A DNA stretch of 64,000 nucleotides from Fratercula arctica. Taxonomy: Eukaryota; Chordata; Aves; Charadriiformes; Alcidae. Below, in pieces: positions 10,086 through 21,641 of the stretch; position 1 is the stretch's first letter, and each line of letters begins with the position of its first letter. Below the pieces are notes generated by a model. The model did not search any database and was not told where the DNA came from. It saw nothing but the letters and a program-made list of their open reading frames with translations. The stretch spans positions 54,561,889 to 54,625,888 of the forward strand of contig CANTUZ010000005.1 of the NCBI GenBank assembly GCA_947846985.1. Reading direction: 5' to 3'. Both the position numbers and the translations under genes were made by a program.

Positions 10086-13000
10086 TGAATTCAATCTCCA
10101 TGGCCTTAACAGTAACGCTACTGTTAGAATAGTATTCAATGTTTTAAAATAGGCTGTGAAGTCAGAGTTACCAACAGAACAGCATGGGAGCAATTCCCTG
10201 GGCTTTCTGACAGTGATGCTGGACTGCAATTTTATGCTCAGCGGCTTGCTCCGTGCTCTCTGGAAGAGTGCTGGGTTACTATATTTATACCTATCAGTTA
10301 AGAATACTGCTTTACCAGCATTTATTTCTAGAACTGTTTGGGTTTCCAGGCAGGCTTCTCCTCTGAGTGCCTAACTAAGAATAGTTCCTTTTAGCTGCAC
10401 CTTGTGTAAGAGTTGAAGATCATCTCAATTGCCTGCTGATAGTCAGTAATCTAAAGCATCAGCTCTAAAACCGGACTTATCAGGGTTCGCTCTTATGTGT
10501 TTCATGTTCTAGTGTGTGACAAAATATACAGACAGGGACTTAAATTTCTTTTTCACTAGAAATTTGTTGTTTTGTCTTCACTTTTCTTATAGACTAAAAT
10601 TATATATTTCTGAAACTGTGTTGAAAGAAGCATTAATGAACAACAGTGTGATTTACCCTTGTTGGCTCAAATACTTTGATAGATCTGTGAAGATACTTTA
10701 CGATATATATATACCTGAAACTCTTACATACTGTGATTTCCTGTTGCAAAGCTTGTTACTTCTGTTGAATAAAGCCCAAACGTATTGTGGTTCCTTTTCC
10801 TGAAGCCTAAAGTGGTCTTGAGGCTCCAATTGGCAAGGCCGTACAAGGAGACAGCAGTTTGGTGGCATTTACTCTCCTTTGGTTGAGCCACCCAGGAGAA
10901 GTGTGCGTGCAGAAGTCACTGAGATATTTTACAGGGAGGGGTTGCATCAGGCTTTACGTAGTTCCTGAGGGGTGAGGAGTAACAACCAAATGTAGCCAAC
11001 AAATAATTAACTTGTTTAATCACTTCCCACTCACTATGAGTCCATACATAAGAAATCATTGACCAGAGAAAATGTTAGCACGTGAATGCTGTTTTGAGTT
11101 GAAACTCCACACATTGTGTTTGGCTCAGTAATTTAGGCAAAACCAAAACACATTCAGCCTAAAGCAACATAGCTCTTGTTAAATTTCACAACTCATGAAA
11201 CATTTGAAATGCTATAGTGTTACAAATTAAAAGCACATTTATATGCATGATTGGATGCATATCAGGGGATAGCTTTTAGTAAAGTCTTTCTTTTTTCTTT
11301 ACTCTTAATCTTTCCAGCTATGCTGAAACATGATCCTTTATTAAACTTTATCTTGTGTTGTGTCACCCTGCCTCTAGTTTTGCGTATCTCACATCCCCAT
11401 TTGGATCTGCTGCACGGAGTATTTTCTTTCCGGTTACTTTAAGGGCTGTTCTTTGCATCCAAATTCTTTCCCCTCTCTTAATTTATTCTCCTCCACCTGC
11501 AAGGATTTATTTCTATCTGCAGTACAGAAAAGCAGTCAGACTAAGTAATGAAAGCAAATGTTGCTCTTCTTGCCGTCACAGAACATTTTTCTTCTAGATC
11601 TAAATGTGTGCTCCTCATCAGAAACAAACAGGTCTAGTATGGGCTGCAATCCAAAGCATGTACACAAATTCTGGACTTCTACAGCTATTTAATTGATAGC
11701 CAGGAATTAAGATAACTACCGTGCCCTCTGATACTGCTTGAGGAGCAGAATCAAATGGTGCAATTCAGGAGAATGGACTTGAAGCATTTTTTTTTATCTC
11801 AAATTTCCCTCATTTGAAATGAAAATAGATGATAAAACATAGAAGTACTGGAAGGAACTGCAGTTGCTTGTAAAACCTTCAAAACCTCTTTTAGTCACGG
11901 TGGTATCTTGTCTCCCATTGCTGATGGATAAGTGTGAAGGGGAGGCGAAGTGGATGCTGTGGGATTTTGGAATCCTTAATGTTTGTTGAAATTGCATTTT
12001 AAATGTGTAACCACATTGAAGCCTGGATTCAGCAATGTAACAAAATCTGAAATTAAGCATGGCTTTAATAATCTCCTGGTGCTAAGGAATACTTCCTAGA
12101 TTAATTTGAATAAATTTTATAAAATCATCCAAAGCTTATTTTTGTTAATTGCCTTGTGATGGGACATACAGAGCAGCAGAAATGCTAAATAGAAAGGTGA
12201 AGAGAGACTAGTTCCCCCTGAATTCCTCACCTGTGACTGAATCTGCTGGCAGGAGGTATCCGAAGTGTCCTAAGGTGTCTTGTACGTTCTTAACTCCACC
12301 ACCACTTGCCCTTAATCATGCAAGAAGTTGGTATTAGAAAGAAAAGAAAATGCATCTGCAACTGGTGCAATGTTTTTACATCGGTCAACTATCTAGTAGA
12401 ATATTATTTAAAACAAATCCTAATGAAACAGTTTTTGCATCTTTTTAAACAAACAAACAAAACCCCATACAAACTTTTTTCTGTTGCATTCATAGGTTTG
12501 TTCTTCCATGACACTCATGAGGGTTTCCCTTTTACTGAAAGCCTAAGATTGGGAGCTTCACAGCATGTGGGGTTTTGTGGCAAAAAGCAAGTTATTCCTT
12601 ATGCTACACTTCCTCACGTCTAACACTGTCTGGTTGCAGCATGAGCCATCCTTTCCTGCAGTGAAGGGGCTCAATAACCCCTTTGTGAATGCTGAAGAAC
12701 GGTGGGTGAATATAGGAAAGGAATTAACTTCAAATCAAATGGTGTGTCTATGTCATCAGACACTTCAATGCACAGGGAGTTTCCTATGGGAAAAACAACT
12801 ACATAGTCAGGAAAAGTAAACAAAGGAACTCGAGGACGCTGATATGTGGTAGCTGTTTTATGGTTTGCCTCCGAGCTGCTGAGGTACTTGAAAGTTCTCA
12901 TCCACAAAGAATTTTGCTATGGGAAGTGGAATAGATCACCACAAGACAAGAAATATAATGTGCTTTGGTCACGCAGTGACAACAGCAGTGGCAAGTGCTA

Positions 13001-13120
13001 TTAGGGACTCAGTATACCTGTGTTTCAGTGATGCTTCTTGAGATGCCAAGCTTGACCGACTGTGTCTTCATGGTGGTTTGACTATGTAGGCTTTGGGTGT
13101 GTTGTTTTTTGGGTTTTGTG
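10086..13120. other. Unique DNA, no recognisable gene
   Basis: Unrecognised open frames of 63-105 codons are scattered on both strands. A minus-strand donor-like CAG/GTGAGG at about 12230 with a pyrimidine-rich acceptor upstream would define only a 15-nt segment. No transposon or RNA gene is recognisable. Confidence 0.5.
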
Positions 13121-13134
13121 TTTTTTTTTTTTTT
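13121..13134. repeat. T14 mononucleotide run
   Basis: Fourteen consecutive T residues are preceded by a G/T-rich lead (TTTTTTGGGTTTTGTG). It is simple low-complexity sequence. Confidence 0.8.
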
Positions 13135-14193
13135 CTTCCTCTATTAATACAGCTTAAAAAAGAAAGCAAGGTGGGGGGAAAAGCCTCTATGCGTGACCGT
13201 GCAGTGAACGTTAAGGACACATCCCATACCTCATTACGGCAAATGGTGTTGGCATCCTTAAAGTAAGTGGTGAAACAAAAGGTTTTCCCTTTGTTAAACC
13301 ACAGTGCACATCGCAGCTCTGCAATGAAATTTATTCCTCACGAAGCTTGTTTGAGAGCTGCACTCTGGAATTTGTGTGCAATTCTTCCACAGTTGTCTTT
13401 GAGCTTAATAGTCTCCCAGTGTGGCTGAATTAAGGGCCCAGTAGACTTTCCTTTGCCCATGTATATCTTGAATATTGGAACAGCTGAGATACGAGTTTAT
13501 GTATCTTTCAGTCTGTAAGCAATGAGATGAACTGAAGGGGAGTCTGCCTCTGCTCCAACCTGTTCTGCACATGCCAAGCTTGTCTCTGGTGGAAGCCAGC
13601 CTCCAAGTGTCTCTGCACAAATGTTATAACCAGACAAGCTATGTTCAAAATAACTCTGAAGTCAGAATAATCTTTCTATCAAGATTATTGGGTGCAACTG
13701 AATGAAACATAAATTAGTTTCTTTTTTTTAATACTCACTTGAATTTCTAAAGCTTATTACTAAATGAGAAGTTGGTTTATTATCCTACATGTTCCTAATG
13801 GAAATAATTAACTTCTTTCGCCACTGAGAATCAATGCAATAAGCTATTCTTGAGACCTATCCTGCCAAAGATAGGTGTTTAAAAGTGTTCTCTCTGTGAG
13901 TAATTGTTTTCTGTGTTATCTGCAGAAAGAAATAGATTTACATCCCAGAAACAATTGCGGACTGCTAAAATTGGCCACTTACACAAAAGCCAATTAATTT
14001 TTTTCCCTGTTTTCTACCGAGGAGTTCAATTTTGATATGGAAACTATCTTGAGTTACAGTGATATGGGGTCAAACTTATCAGAATATATTTTTCTGGTCA
14101 TTCATCATTGTGCTGTCTGGGTCTTGACTTCATTCTCCCCTGCCCCTCTCTCAGTCAAAACATGTCCTGCCTACTTATTTTCTTATGCTTTGC
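13135..14193. other. Unique AT-rich DNA with a conserved-looking portion
   Basis: From about 13735 to 14005 the sequence is AT-rich but not repetitive and holds several ATTA/TAAT cores (for example AATAATTAACTTC and CCAATTAATTT). That texture is seen in vertebrate conserved non-coding elements. The remainder shows nothing recognisable. Conservation cannot be judged from one sequence. Confidence 0.25.
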
Positions 14194-14240
14194 TTTTTTT
14201 TTTTTTTTTCCTTTTTGTTTTGCTGTTTGGGGGGGGGGGG
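14194..14240. repeat. T16 and G12 mononucleotide runs
   Basis: A T16 run (14194-14209) is followed 19 bases later by a G12 run (14229-14240). Both are length-unstable tracts and likely sites of sequencing or assembly error; the exact run lengths should be regarded as uncertain. Confidence 0.8.
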
Positions 14241-16258
14241 TTTGTTTGTTATAGTTCTCAAACCAAATTTGGATGAAAGATATTTAATCTTCCCTGTTTT
14301 ACGTCTCTGAATGTGTTTCTCCTGTGTCTGGAACTTCCCCTTGGGGCTGGTGGTTTTGCTCAAGGGTGTTGGTGTTTGGATGGTAATCCAGGCGTTATGG
14401 TTTACATTTGAACAGAAGGCCAGCCTGCTGGAGGGTGGTGGCTGATCCTCTGGATAATGATGCCTGCTCCTGGTTTAAAAAGTGGGCTGGTTCTTGTGCT
14501 CATGACCAGTAGTGTTGGAACTGTGCTCCCTGCGGGCTCCTTGACTCCTTTGCCATTTTTAAGTATGGGAGAATGAACACTGATCTGAGCTGCTGAGTGA
14601 ATATCATAAAAGTTTTGTTCAGAGGGAGATCATACTGACATTGGGCTAAATGCAAAGTTCGTTTTGTGTCCCTAAATGGAAAAGATTTATAGCGCCTTTG
14701 TTTTGATCTGCGTACATACTAACTTTGAATAGAATGGTTAACGCCTTATTACTGCTTGAAATTACAAAACCACAAACAAGAAGTTCAAATGGCTTCTTTG
14801 TCTATTATGTACGAATAAAACTCAGAACACAAACGAATTTCCAGGCTTTGCTCGCAAGAGACCAAGGAGTGGTTAAAAACAATAGAGAAGGAGAACACAA
14901 TTTATTTAGATTCTTAAACTCTAGACAAACCCATCTTGACAACCCCAGTAAAGGAAAAATGAAGCATTAACTTCAAGGATGGGGGGAGGTGGGTGAAGCT
15001 AGAGATGAAGTTGTTAAAATAGCTTTAATAAGGATGAGGTACTCTATTAACAAAGTCTCCTGCTCCTCCACTTTTAACTATTGCTGTTGACAGATGCAAT
15101 TATTTTAAAAAAATAAAGACACGAATGCCCATAAATGTAAGTGCCAGGTAATGATTTTCACTTGGGTTTTTTTGTCACCTTTTCTGTTCTCAGTAAATAT
15201 TTCTTTCCTGAAATGTTTATCATGGCAGTTAATAATTTAAAGTTATTATATAGCTAAGGACTTCACTCAAGGCTGACGTTACGTTAGCCAATGCAGCAAT
15301 ATAGAGGAGACAATGATCTCTACTGAGTTTACTTTCTGAAAAGTCAAGGTAGACTAATAAAAATAGGCAACAAATAGAAAAATGGTACAAATGAACTTCT
15401 ACTTTGAAGCACAGCCTGTGCCAGGAAAAGAATAAAGTGTTCTTCTAAAGTATTTATTTCCTTCTTCAGCTAAGGGAATAGCCTTCATATGTGCAACAGC
15501 CAAGGATTTTCTTGTAGATATAACTCAAGTAAAAACTGCAGGGGTCTTTTCCATGCCTAAACCATGTTGTTTAAGTGTATGTTAAACGTAGTCGGATGCT
15601 GTCTTGCGTTCCGATTTAGAAATATTAACTAGAGACTCTTTGGACTTGTTCTAAAAACAATATCCTAGAATATCTGTGCTCAGCAGGTGTTGTTTAGAGG
15701 TTCTGAGTTCCAGTGAATTTGCTCTGCTCTTTGAAGAGGGATACAGCACTGACTTCAGCTGAAAGGGGAATGGCCCAAATGGACTAATAAATTGGGACAA
15801 GTGGATTACAAAACCAATTCTTGATTTCATTTACCACAGTATGCCTGCAGCACATGTGGACACTAGTGGAATTAATCTGGCAAGGCAGAATCCGTTTTCT
15901 CTATACATTTTTTCTACTTTTAATACAGATGCTGCATCTGCAAAGAAAATGGTGAGTCTGAATTTCAGTGGCTGAAGAGATCTGTATGTTTATGATCTCA
16001 GTGCAAAGATGAATTGTATAGATCTATGAAAGAACCGTTTGAAGGACCAAGTAATAGGAAAGGTATATACTAACATTGGCTTGGTTTGTTATGAATATAG
16101 CTGGGGAAGGTTTCCAGTTTCAGCTGTACTAAGTAGGCAGGTTACAATCTAATAATACATGGTATGGGGTGGGTGGAAATTAGGCTCACTTTTCAACAAG
16201 TGTAAATACAGTCAGTATATACTAAGTTCTAAGGTACGTGTGTTCCCTGTTCTTCCTC
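14241..16258. other. Unique DNA, one microexon-like segment
   Basis: The plus-strand segment 15929-15951 (23 nt) lies between a strong 3' splice site (TTTTCTACTTTTAATACAG) and a strong 5' splice site (ATG/GTGAGT). One phase reads AASAKKM. Nothing adjacent confirms it as part of a gene. Otherwise no repeat or known gene is visible. Confidence 0.3.
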
Positions 16259-16317
16259 AGCTGTTACCTCCTGAAGTTAAGTACCACCTACATCTTCTTT
16301 TGGAAGATGTAACAGCT
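16259..16317. repeat. Nested inverted repeats able to form a hairpin
   Basis: A perfect 9-bp hairpin is formed by TACATCTTC (16289-16297) and GAAGATGTA (16303-16311) with a 5-nt loop. A second 9-bp inverted repeat, AGCTGTTAC (16259-16267) and GTAACAGCT (16309-16317), brackets it and overlaps its right arm, so two alternative stems compete. It is too short for a typical microRNA precursor, and no transposon termini are recognisable. Confidence 0.5.
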
Positions 16318-19300
16318 AAGCAGATGGGCAAAATCATAGGGGTTTTTTTTCATTATTTTTATTTAGAAATAAGTTAGTGACTTAAATATGAATTGCAAAG
16401 ATCACTTTTGGTTAGAACTTGTTTCTGTCAGGTTAATAGAGGGCCATATGACCTGGTTAATGATATATTGGTGGATATAGATTGCTCAGGATGCTCTACC
16501 CATGCGTTATATATACTTACCAGCTTATTCCTATTGCATAAACTATTCATTTCTATGGTGAATAATCAAGATCCTGATGGCTACTAAATCCTCATTGATT
16601 TGTTTTACGTTATGATAGGACATGGGTGATATACAGTGACCCCTGAACTTGGTCTGTGATCCCAGTATCCAAGCTTTGCCAAGAACAAGGTGGCCCTTTA
16701 TCTTTATGCTAGCTCTTGCCTGACAGTCCTCTCGTCTCCAGCAGATCTCTGCTTCTAACTTTTGTCTTCACATCCCTTTGATGTTTGCCGAACAATCGAG
16801 TCTCATCTTCTCCAAATCTTTTCACAATTCTTTTTATTTGTTGGTGTTCTCTGATGGCCTTTGTAGAAGAAATATGGAAATGCTCTGGATCAACCATCTT
16901 TGGTTTACACTGCCTCAAACTCCACTTTATGTGAAGGTCTATTGTTAGACAGAGGTCTGTTAGTACACATGCTGTTTTAGCTAGTCGTACACTCCTGAAT
17001 TTTTCATGAAGTGCAAAATTAACATTCAAAGCCTTATTGTAAGGCACAAGGAGACCCAGTGAGTCAAATAAATTGTCACCTGTTGAATACACTCAGCTTT
17101 TGATATGACTATTTTGCTGGTGCTGGTCTTGTCATAGTACAAGTATAAGTGGGTGAATTGATATGGTATGTCTGAAATTTCTTTTCTTCTAAAGAATGTT
17201 GCTCTGGGGCTTTTATGCATGTCTGATCTCATCAGGTCCAGGGGATATGTAAGTGTCTTGGCTATTATGTCACTTACGACGCTATTTGTTGGTTTCTAGT
17301 AGAAGCAAGCACAGTATCAAGTTTGAAAATAATCCACTGTGGGGAAGGGTTCTAACTTTAAATCTGTATTTCAATGCCATTACAACAATAAAATTGTTAG
17401 GAAAAAATAAATCCTATAAACTTTCACTAACCCAGAAACATCATAGAACAATAGTTTGTTTTCAAGCATCTTCATAAATAACAATGCGTGAATCCTGAAG
17501 GGTTTAGGGATCAGATAGTTATTCATATTTAGTCCTATTGTGTAATGCATATGATTTAAAGAACATAGATGTACAATCAAGTGATTTAGGTAAAAATGAA
17601 ATAATAGTACGGACCAATCCAAGGTTCTAACATCCTTTCTTGAAAATGTAAAATTTTCATGCTATCCCTGCCCAGGAATGAACTTTTTTTATTACTGTTG
17701 TATTTTAGAGATTGTGAAAGGAAGGCACAGAGATTTTAAATCTTGTTTAGGGTCACAGAAAGAGCAAACATTAGAACTTGGAAGTTCCTGTTTCTCACTT
17801 CTGTGTTTACAGTATGAAGGTATCAACATCAGGTAAGCTTTGTGTTCAGTTTCTTTTCGTTGAGAATCTTATCCAATCCCCTCTTTCTTATCTTCTGTTA
17901 ATTTGGGTTTCTTGTAGATAAGGGGAACTGTTCTCAGTGTATCTTTCTTTCCTGCTAATAGGATATTGGTGAGATACTGTCTCCGATATTGCCCTGCTTT
18001 CATGCTTGACACTTTATTCTACAGCGGCAACACAGAACATGTGTCAGTTAAATGAGACTTCCAGCTTTTGCCTGGTTATCACTCTGATCAGATTTTGTTG
18101 GAGAGGCCATTAGCAATAGCATTCACAGTCTCCAGATGTATCTGTACTCTTCTCGACCTGTGAATCTAGGACACCTCTGAAATATTTATCTGGCTTCAGT
18201 AAGAAATCTTGCGTGGATATTGTTCTCTCAATATATCCTTATTGCAAGCTCTAAAAAATATCTTGAAAAATGTGTGATAAGCTATGAAACATTCTCCTAG
18301 AATAAGAACACTTATGTATAAGGGAAAGAATATTACAAAGGAAGAATTCAGTGACTAATTCACACATTTTCAGATGTGTTGGGAAGTTTTAGGAGCTATA
18401 TTGACAGTGTATTCCAATAGGCTTGCTGTTATAAACTAGGATAAGCTACAGTGGCAGAATGACTGGTGCTTACACTGAAGCTTTTTTTTTTTAAAGAAAT
18501 TTTTATGCTGATCTTAGCTGGATCACTAAAGGTGTTTTCTAAGGTGAGGAGGTCTGCTAATGAAGTTGGAATGGGAGGCCAGTTTCCCAAATGCCTTAAT
18601 GCGAGACTTACTCTGAATTTTCCCAGGGTATTAATGGAAGTCTACTTTACATATATAGTGTGCCAGCAGACTCAACCCTGATGGAAGTGAGTGGTGGTGG
18701 TGACTGGAAAATGCTGAAGCTGGAACAGAAACTTCTGAGATACTTTCCTTAGGATTTGGTACTTACATAGTGTTTCTTTCCAAGGAACATAAAATTTCAG
18801 GACTCATTGGACAGTAAAGTCATAGAAAGCTTGAATGGTAAAAGATGCGAAGGAGTGATGGCTGTGGGCTGTCAGTGGACTGGAATCTGCACCATCACTA
18901 TAAACAACATCAAATGAAAAATAGTATCTTGTCTTCTGATAAGAAAATAAGACTCATTTCATTCACATTTTATATTCTTGCGTTGAGAGAGTTGCCTAGA
19001 GTCCTTGAGTTAGTGGAGAGAGAAATTTGACTGATCCTGATAAAGGCTATGAAGTGCTCCTGGAGGAGCTTATCATTCAGAGTTTAGTTTTGGGGAAGCC
19101 TATGTGATTAGCCTCTAAACCATGTGGAATGCATCCTGCCCCAAATGTCAGTTGTTAGTCAAACTCGAGCCTGGCCTTCTATATGACGTATCCTTATACT
19201 GGGGGATGGGGGGGGATTTACTCTAAGGTGAAGACGACTCGCATTCCCTGCAGTACTGTGGGTTGGGGGGCATGCTTAGAGTGGATGGTCAAGAGCAGCG

Positions 19301-20827
19301 GTGCGTTGTGTAGCTCGTCCATTCCATCATGACTGTCCATCAAACCTGATGGCCAGAGTGCTCCCTGCCAGGCAGTAAAACAGTGTATCTGTTAATCACC
19401 TGCCTGAAACCTGGCAATGGTCAGGCCCAGTGAGTGAATCATGGTGAAAGTCAGACATGTACGCAAAGGTGGAAAAACCCCCAAGTAATTGAAAAGTTTT
19501 AAAATAATCATTTGACTGATTACAGCATAAGTTGTAAAGCTGCAAATGATTTTGAAGGGAATTAAAGAAGCTGGGAAGGGGAAAAATATCAAATTACCAG
19601 TACGAGGAATGTTTATGTTAATACCTTGCTGAGCTTCCAAGCATACCCTGTGGGAACTAGATGTTTACAGAGTCCTGAGCAAGCTCTTTCTCAGCTAGGT
19701 GCTTATGTACTAAAAAAAAAAATAAATCAACACAACTATCTTCCCTGAGCCAAAGCTTCTCAGTGCTTGCTAAACAGCACAGATGGACAAGCTTCCACGG
19801 GCACTTACATCGAGGAGATTAAAGGGATGGAGGGCAGGAGTGGGGAAAGTCTTGACTGCTGGAGAGATTTGCTCCAATACTTCTTCTTTTGATTGAAGGT
19901 GAACGAACGTTCCTACCTCAGTTAGCTTAAAATTTTCTGTTGATTTTCCCCATTTCTTTTGGCTGCTTTGGTGAAATTCTTCTCTGTAGCTTCAGATGTG
20001 TGTATTACAGGCCTCATCTTAGCTGGTCACCCAAAGCTTTCTGCAGAGCCCATGGAAACAGGCACTTATCTGCTCTGCTTTGCATGTCTGCCTCAAGGTG
20101 AGATGAATTGTGTCCTAGTACTACCTGTTTCCCATCCTTGACTGTTGTGGGAGCTCAGTTGTCCATCATCCATGTCCCACTCTGAAGACTTTCAGACTTT
20201 ATTTGGATAGCTTAGCTACTTGGGCCCACTTAAAGCAGTCCTTTTAAGTAGGTGTATATCTATGTTAAAACAATGTCATAGGCTAATATTTTGCAACCTT
20301 CCCTTTAACTTCTCTTCATTTCCATGTCTAATCTAGGCTGTAGATTCCTATTTTTACTGTCTGAGTATCATGAAGGCCTTGTGGCATGCTAATAAATAGC
20401 CCTAATTCCTACTAGGGACAAACTTGCTTTTTCTACACAATTTTAAAGTATCTGTTGGAGGCATGGCAATATGCAGTGATGTGTCATATTGCCACTTTTT
20501 TAGATCAAATACCTTCCCTTTTTAAGCAAAAGGCTGCATATTGAATGCCTACAGGAGCTCTGCCAGTGTTACAAGTGACCCTGAGCAGCTGGTGGAAGAG
20601 ATTTCGGCAGCAGCTTTGCTCAGCCTTTGTGGCTCTGGGCTGGGGATGCTCAGTCCAGATGGAATCTGCAAACCATTCATCTGCCAAACTCAAATAAGCC
20701 TTTAGTGGTCATGTGTAAAATGGGACTTTTCTCAGTTTGGAAACTGAAAACTTTGGCAGGCTTTCCTGGAAACAGAGAAATTCAGTACCCTTCCAAAACC
20801 AAGATCCTTCTTAAAAGTGAGCAGACT
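16318..20827. other. Unique DNA with several splice-bounded open segments
   Basis: Minus-strand open frames of 127 codons (16709-17092) and 68 codons (17026-17232) overlap in different frames. A donor-like CAG/GTGACA at 17079 and an acceptor at 17190-17189 bound a 109-nt minus segment. A 20-nt plus segment (17813-17832) has strong splice signals on both sides. An 87-nt plus segment (20011-20097) is bounded by TATTACAG and AAG/GTGAGA. None encodes a recognisable protein. A G-rich patch (G5 and G8 runs) lies at 19201-19215. No transposon is recognised. Confidence 0.35.
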
Positions 20828-20987
20828 TTGGTGTGATTGTGGTGTTTGGTGTGTGGTTTGGTTGTTTGGTTTTGTTGTGGTTTTTTTTTTGTTTTTTTGG
20901 GGTTTTTTTGAGGAAGTAGAACTTCTGAACGTGTCACCTTGAAGGAGTTTTGTGGTGGTTTTTGGTTTGGTTTGGTTTTTTTTTTTA
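20828..20987. repeat. G/T-rich low-complexity tract (TTTGG-type)
   Basis: Two patches (20828-20910 and 20947-20987) consist almost wholly of G and T, with repeated TTTGG and GGTTT units and T runs up to 12. They are separated by a short ordinary segment. The tract lies about 150 bp left of the solo LTR. It creates long open frames on the minus strand rich in Lys, Thr, Asn and Gln that are not genes. Confidence 0.7.
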
Positions 20988-21132
20988 ACATGGACAACAA
21001 AACAGTTATATGATTTTTGCTGTGAATTTGCCAAAACTCAGCCCGAGGAAATTGGGAAATTTCCATGTCCCAGACAGACTCACAAAGCAGGTTCTACAAG
21101 GGGATGTTTGAGATATAGGCAACACAACAAGC

Positions 21133-21137
21133 ACTGC
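21133..21137. other. Left target-site duplication of the LTR
   Basis: The five bases ACTGC precede the LTR. The five bases after it (21637-21641) are ACTGT. A 5-bp duplication with one mismatch is consistent with integration of an ERVL-like element followed by one substitution. Confidence 0.6.
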
Positions 21138-21278
21138 TGTCGTGGTTTAACCCCAGCTGGCAACTAGGACCATGCAGTTGTTCGCTCACCTTCTCCCGCC
21201 TTTCCTCCCAGTAGGGTAGGGAGAAGAGGGAGAAAAAGGGGGGGGAAAAAAAACCCTCACGGGCTGAGATAAACACAG

Positions 21279-21284
21279 TTTAAT
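21279..21284 (-). terminator. LTR polyadenylation signal ATTAAA
   Basis: The plus strand reads TTTAAT, i.e. ATTAAA on the LTR sense strand. It lies about 125 nt after the TATA box, a normal spacing for the R region of a retroviral LTR. It could still polyadenylate transcripts reading from right to left. Confidence 0.5.
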
Positions 21285-21406
21285 AGAACAGTAACAGCAG
21301 AGAAAATAATAATGGTAAAAGAAAATATAAAATAAGTGATGCAATAAAATTGCTCGGCCCATCCCAAGCAGTGATTGTGGATTCCTGCACCCCAGCCAAA
21401 CCCTCA

Positions 21407-21414
21407 TTTATATA
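21407..21414 (-). promoter_or_regulatory. LTR TATA box (TATATAAA)
   Basis: The LTR sense strand reads TATATAAA at 21414-21407, about 220 bp from the 5' end of the LTR, which fits the U3/R junction. Transcription would start near 21380 and proceed to the left. Activity in the host is not shown by sequence. Confidence 0.6.
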
Positions 21415-21641
21415 CTGAGCCATGTATCTATGGTATGGAATATTCCTTTGGCCAGATTGTCCTGTCTGTGCTCTCTCTCAGCTTCTATGGGAAGCTGAAG
21501 AGGTCCTTGACTTAATATAAGCATTACTTGATAATACATACTGTTTTAGTTGTTGCTAACATTATTCTCATATTAAATCCAAAACACAGCAGCTGCTAGG
21601 AAGGAAATGAACTCTATCCCAGCTGAAACCAGGACAACTGT

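Larger units (their letters stand above)
21138..21636 (-). mobile_element. Solo LTR of an avian endogenous retrovirus
   Basis: This 499-bp unit starts TGTCCTGGTTTCAGCTGGGA and ends TTAAACCACGACA when read on the minus strand, so it has the expected TG...CA termini. I recognise the 5' motif as that of a widespread neoavian LTR group (TguLTR5/ERVL-like; family name from memory). It contains a TATA box, an ATTAAA signal about 125 nt further on and a T/C-rich segment near the 3' end. There is no internal retroviral sequence, primer-binding site or second LTR, so it is a solo LTR left by recombination between two LTRs. Minus-strand open frames inside it are incidental. Confidence 0.88.

Noticed and set aside
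20732..21066. Overlapping 100- and 94-codon minus-strand frames rich in Lys, Thr, Asn and Gln
   Set aside because: They are translations of the G/T-only low-complexity tract.
21186..21407. 73-codon minus-strand open frame
   Set aside because: It lies inside the solo LTR and is translated from its R/U5 and T/C-rich region; solo LTRs carry no retroviral genes.
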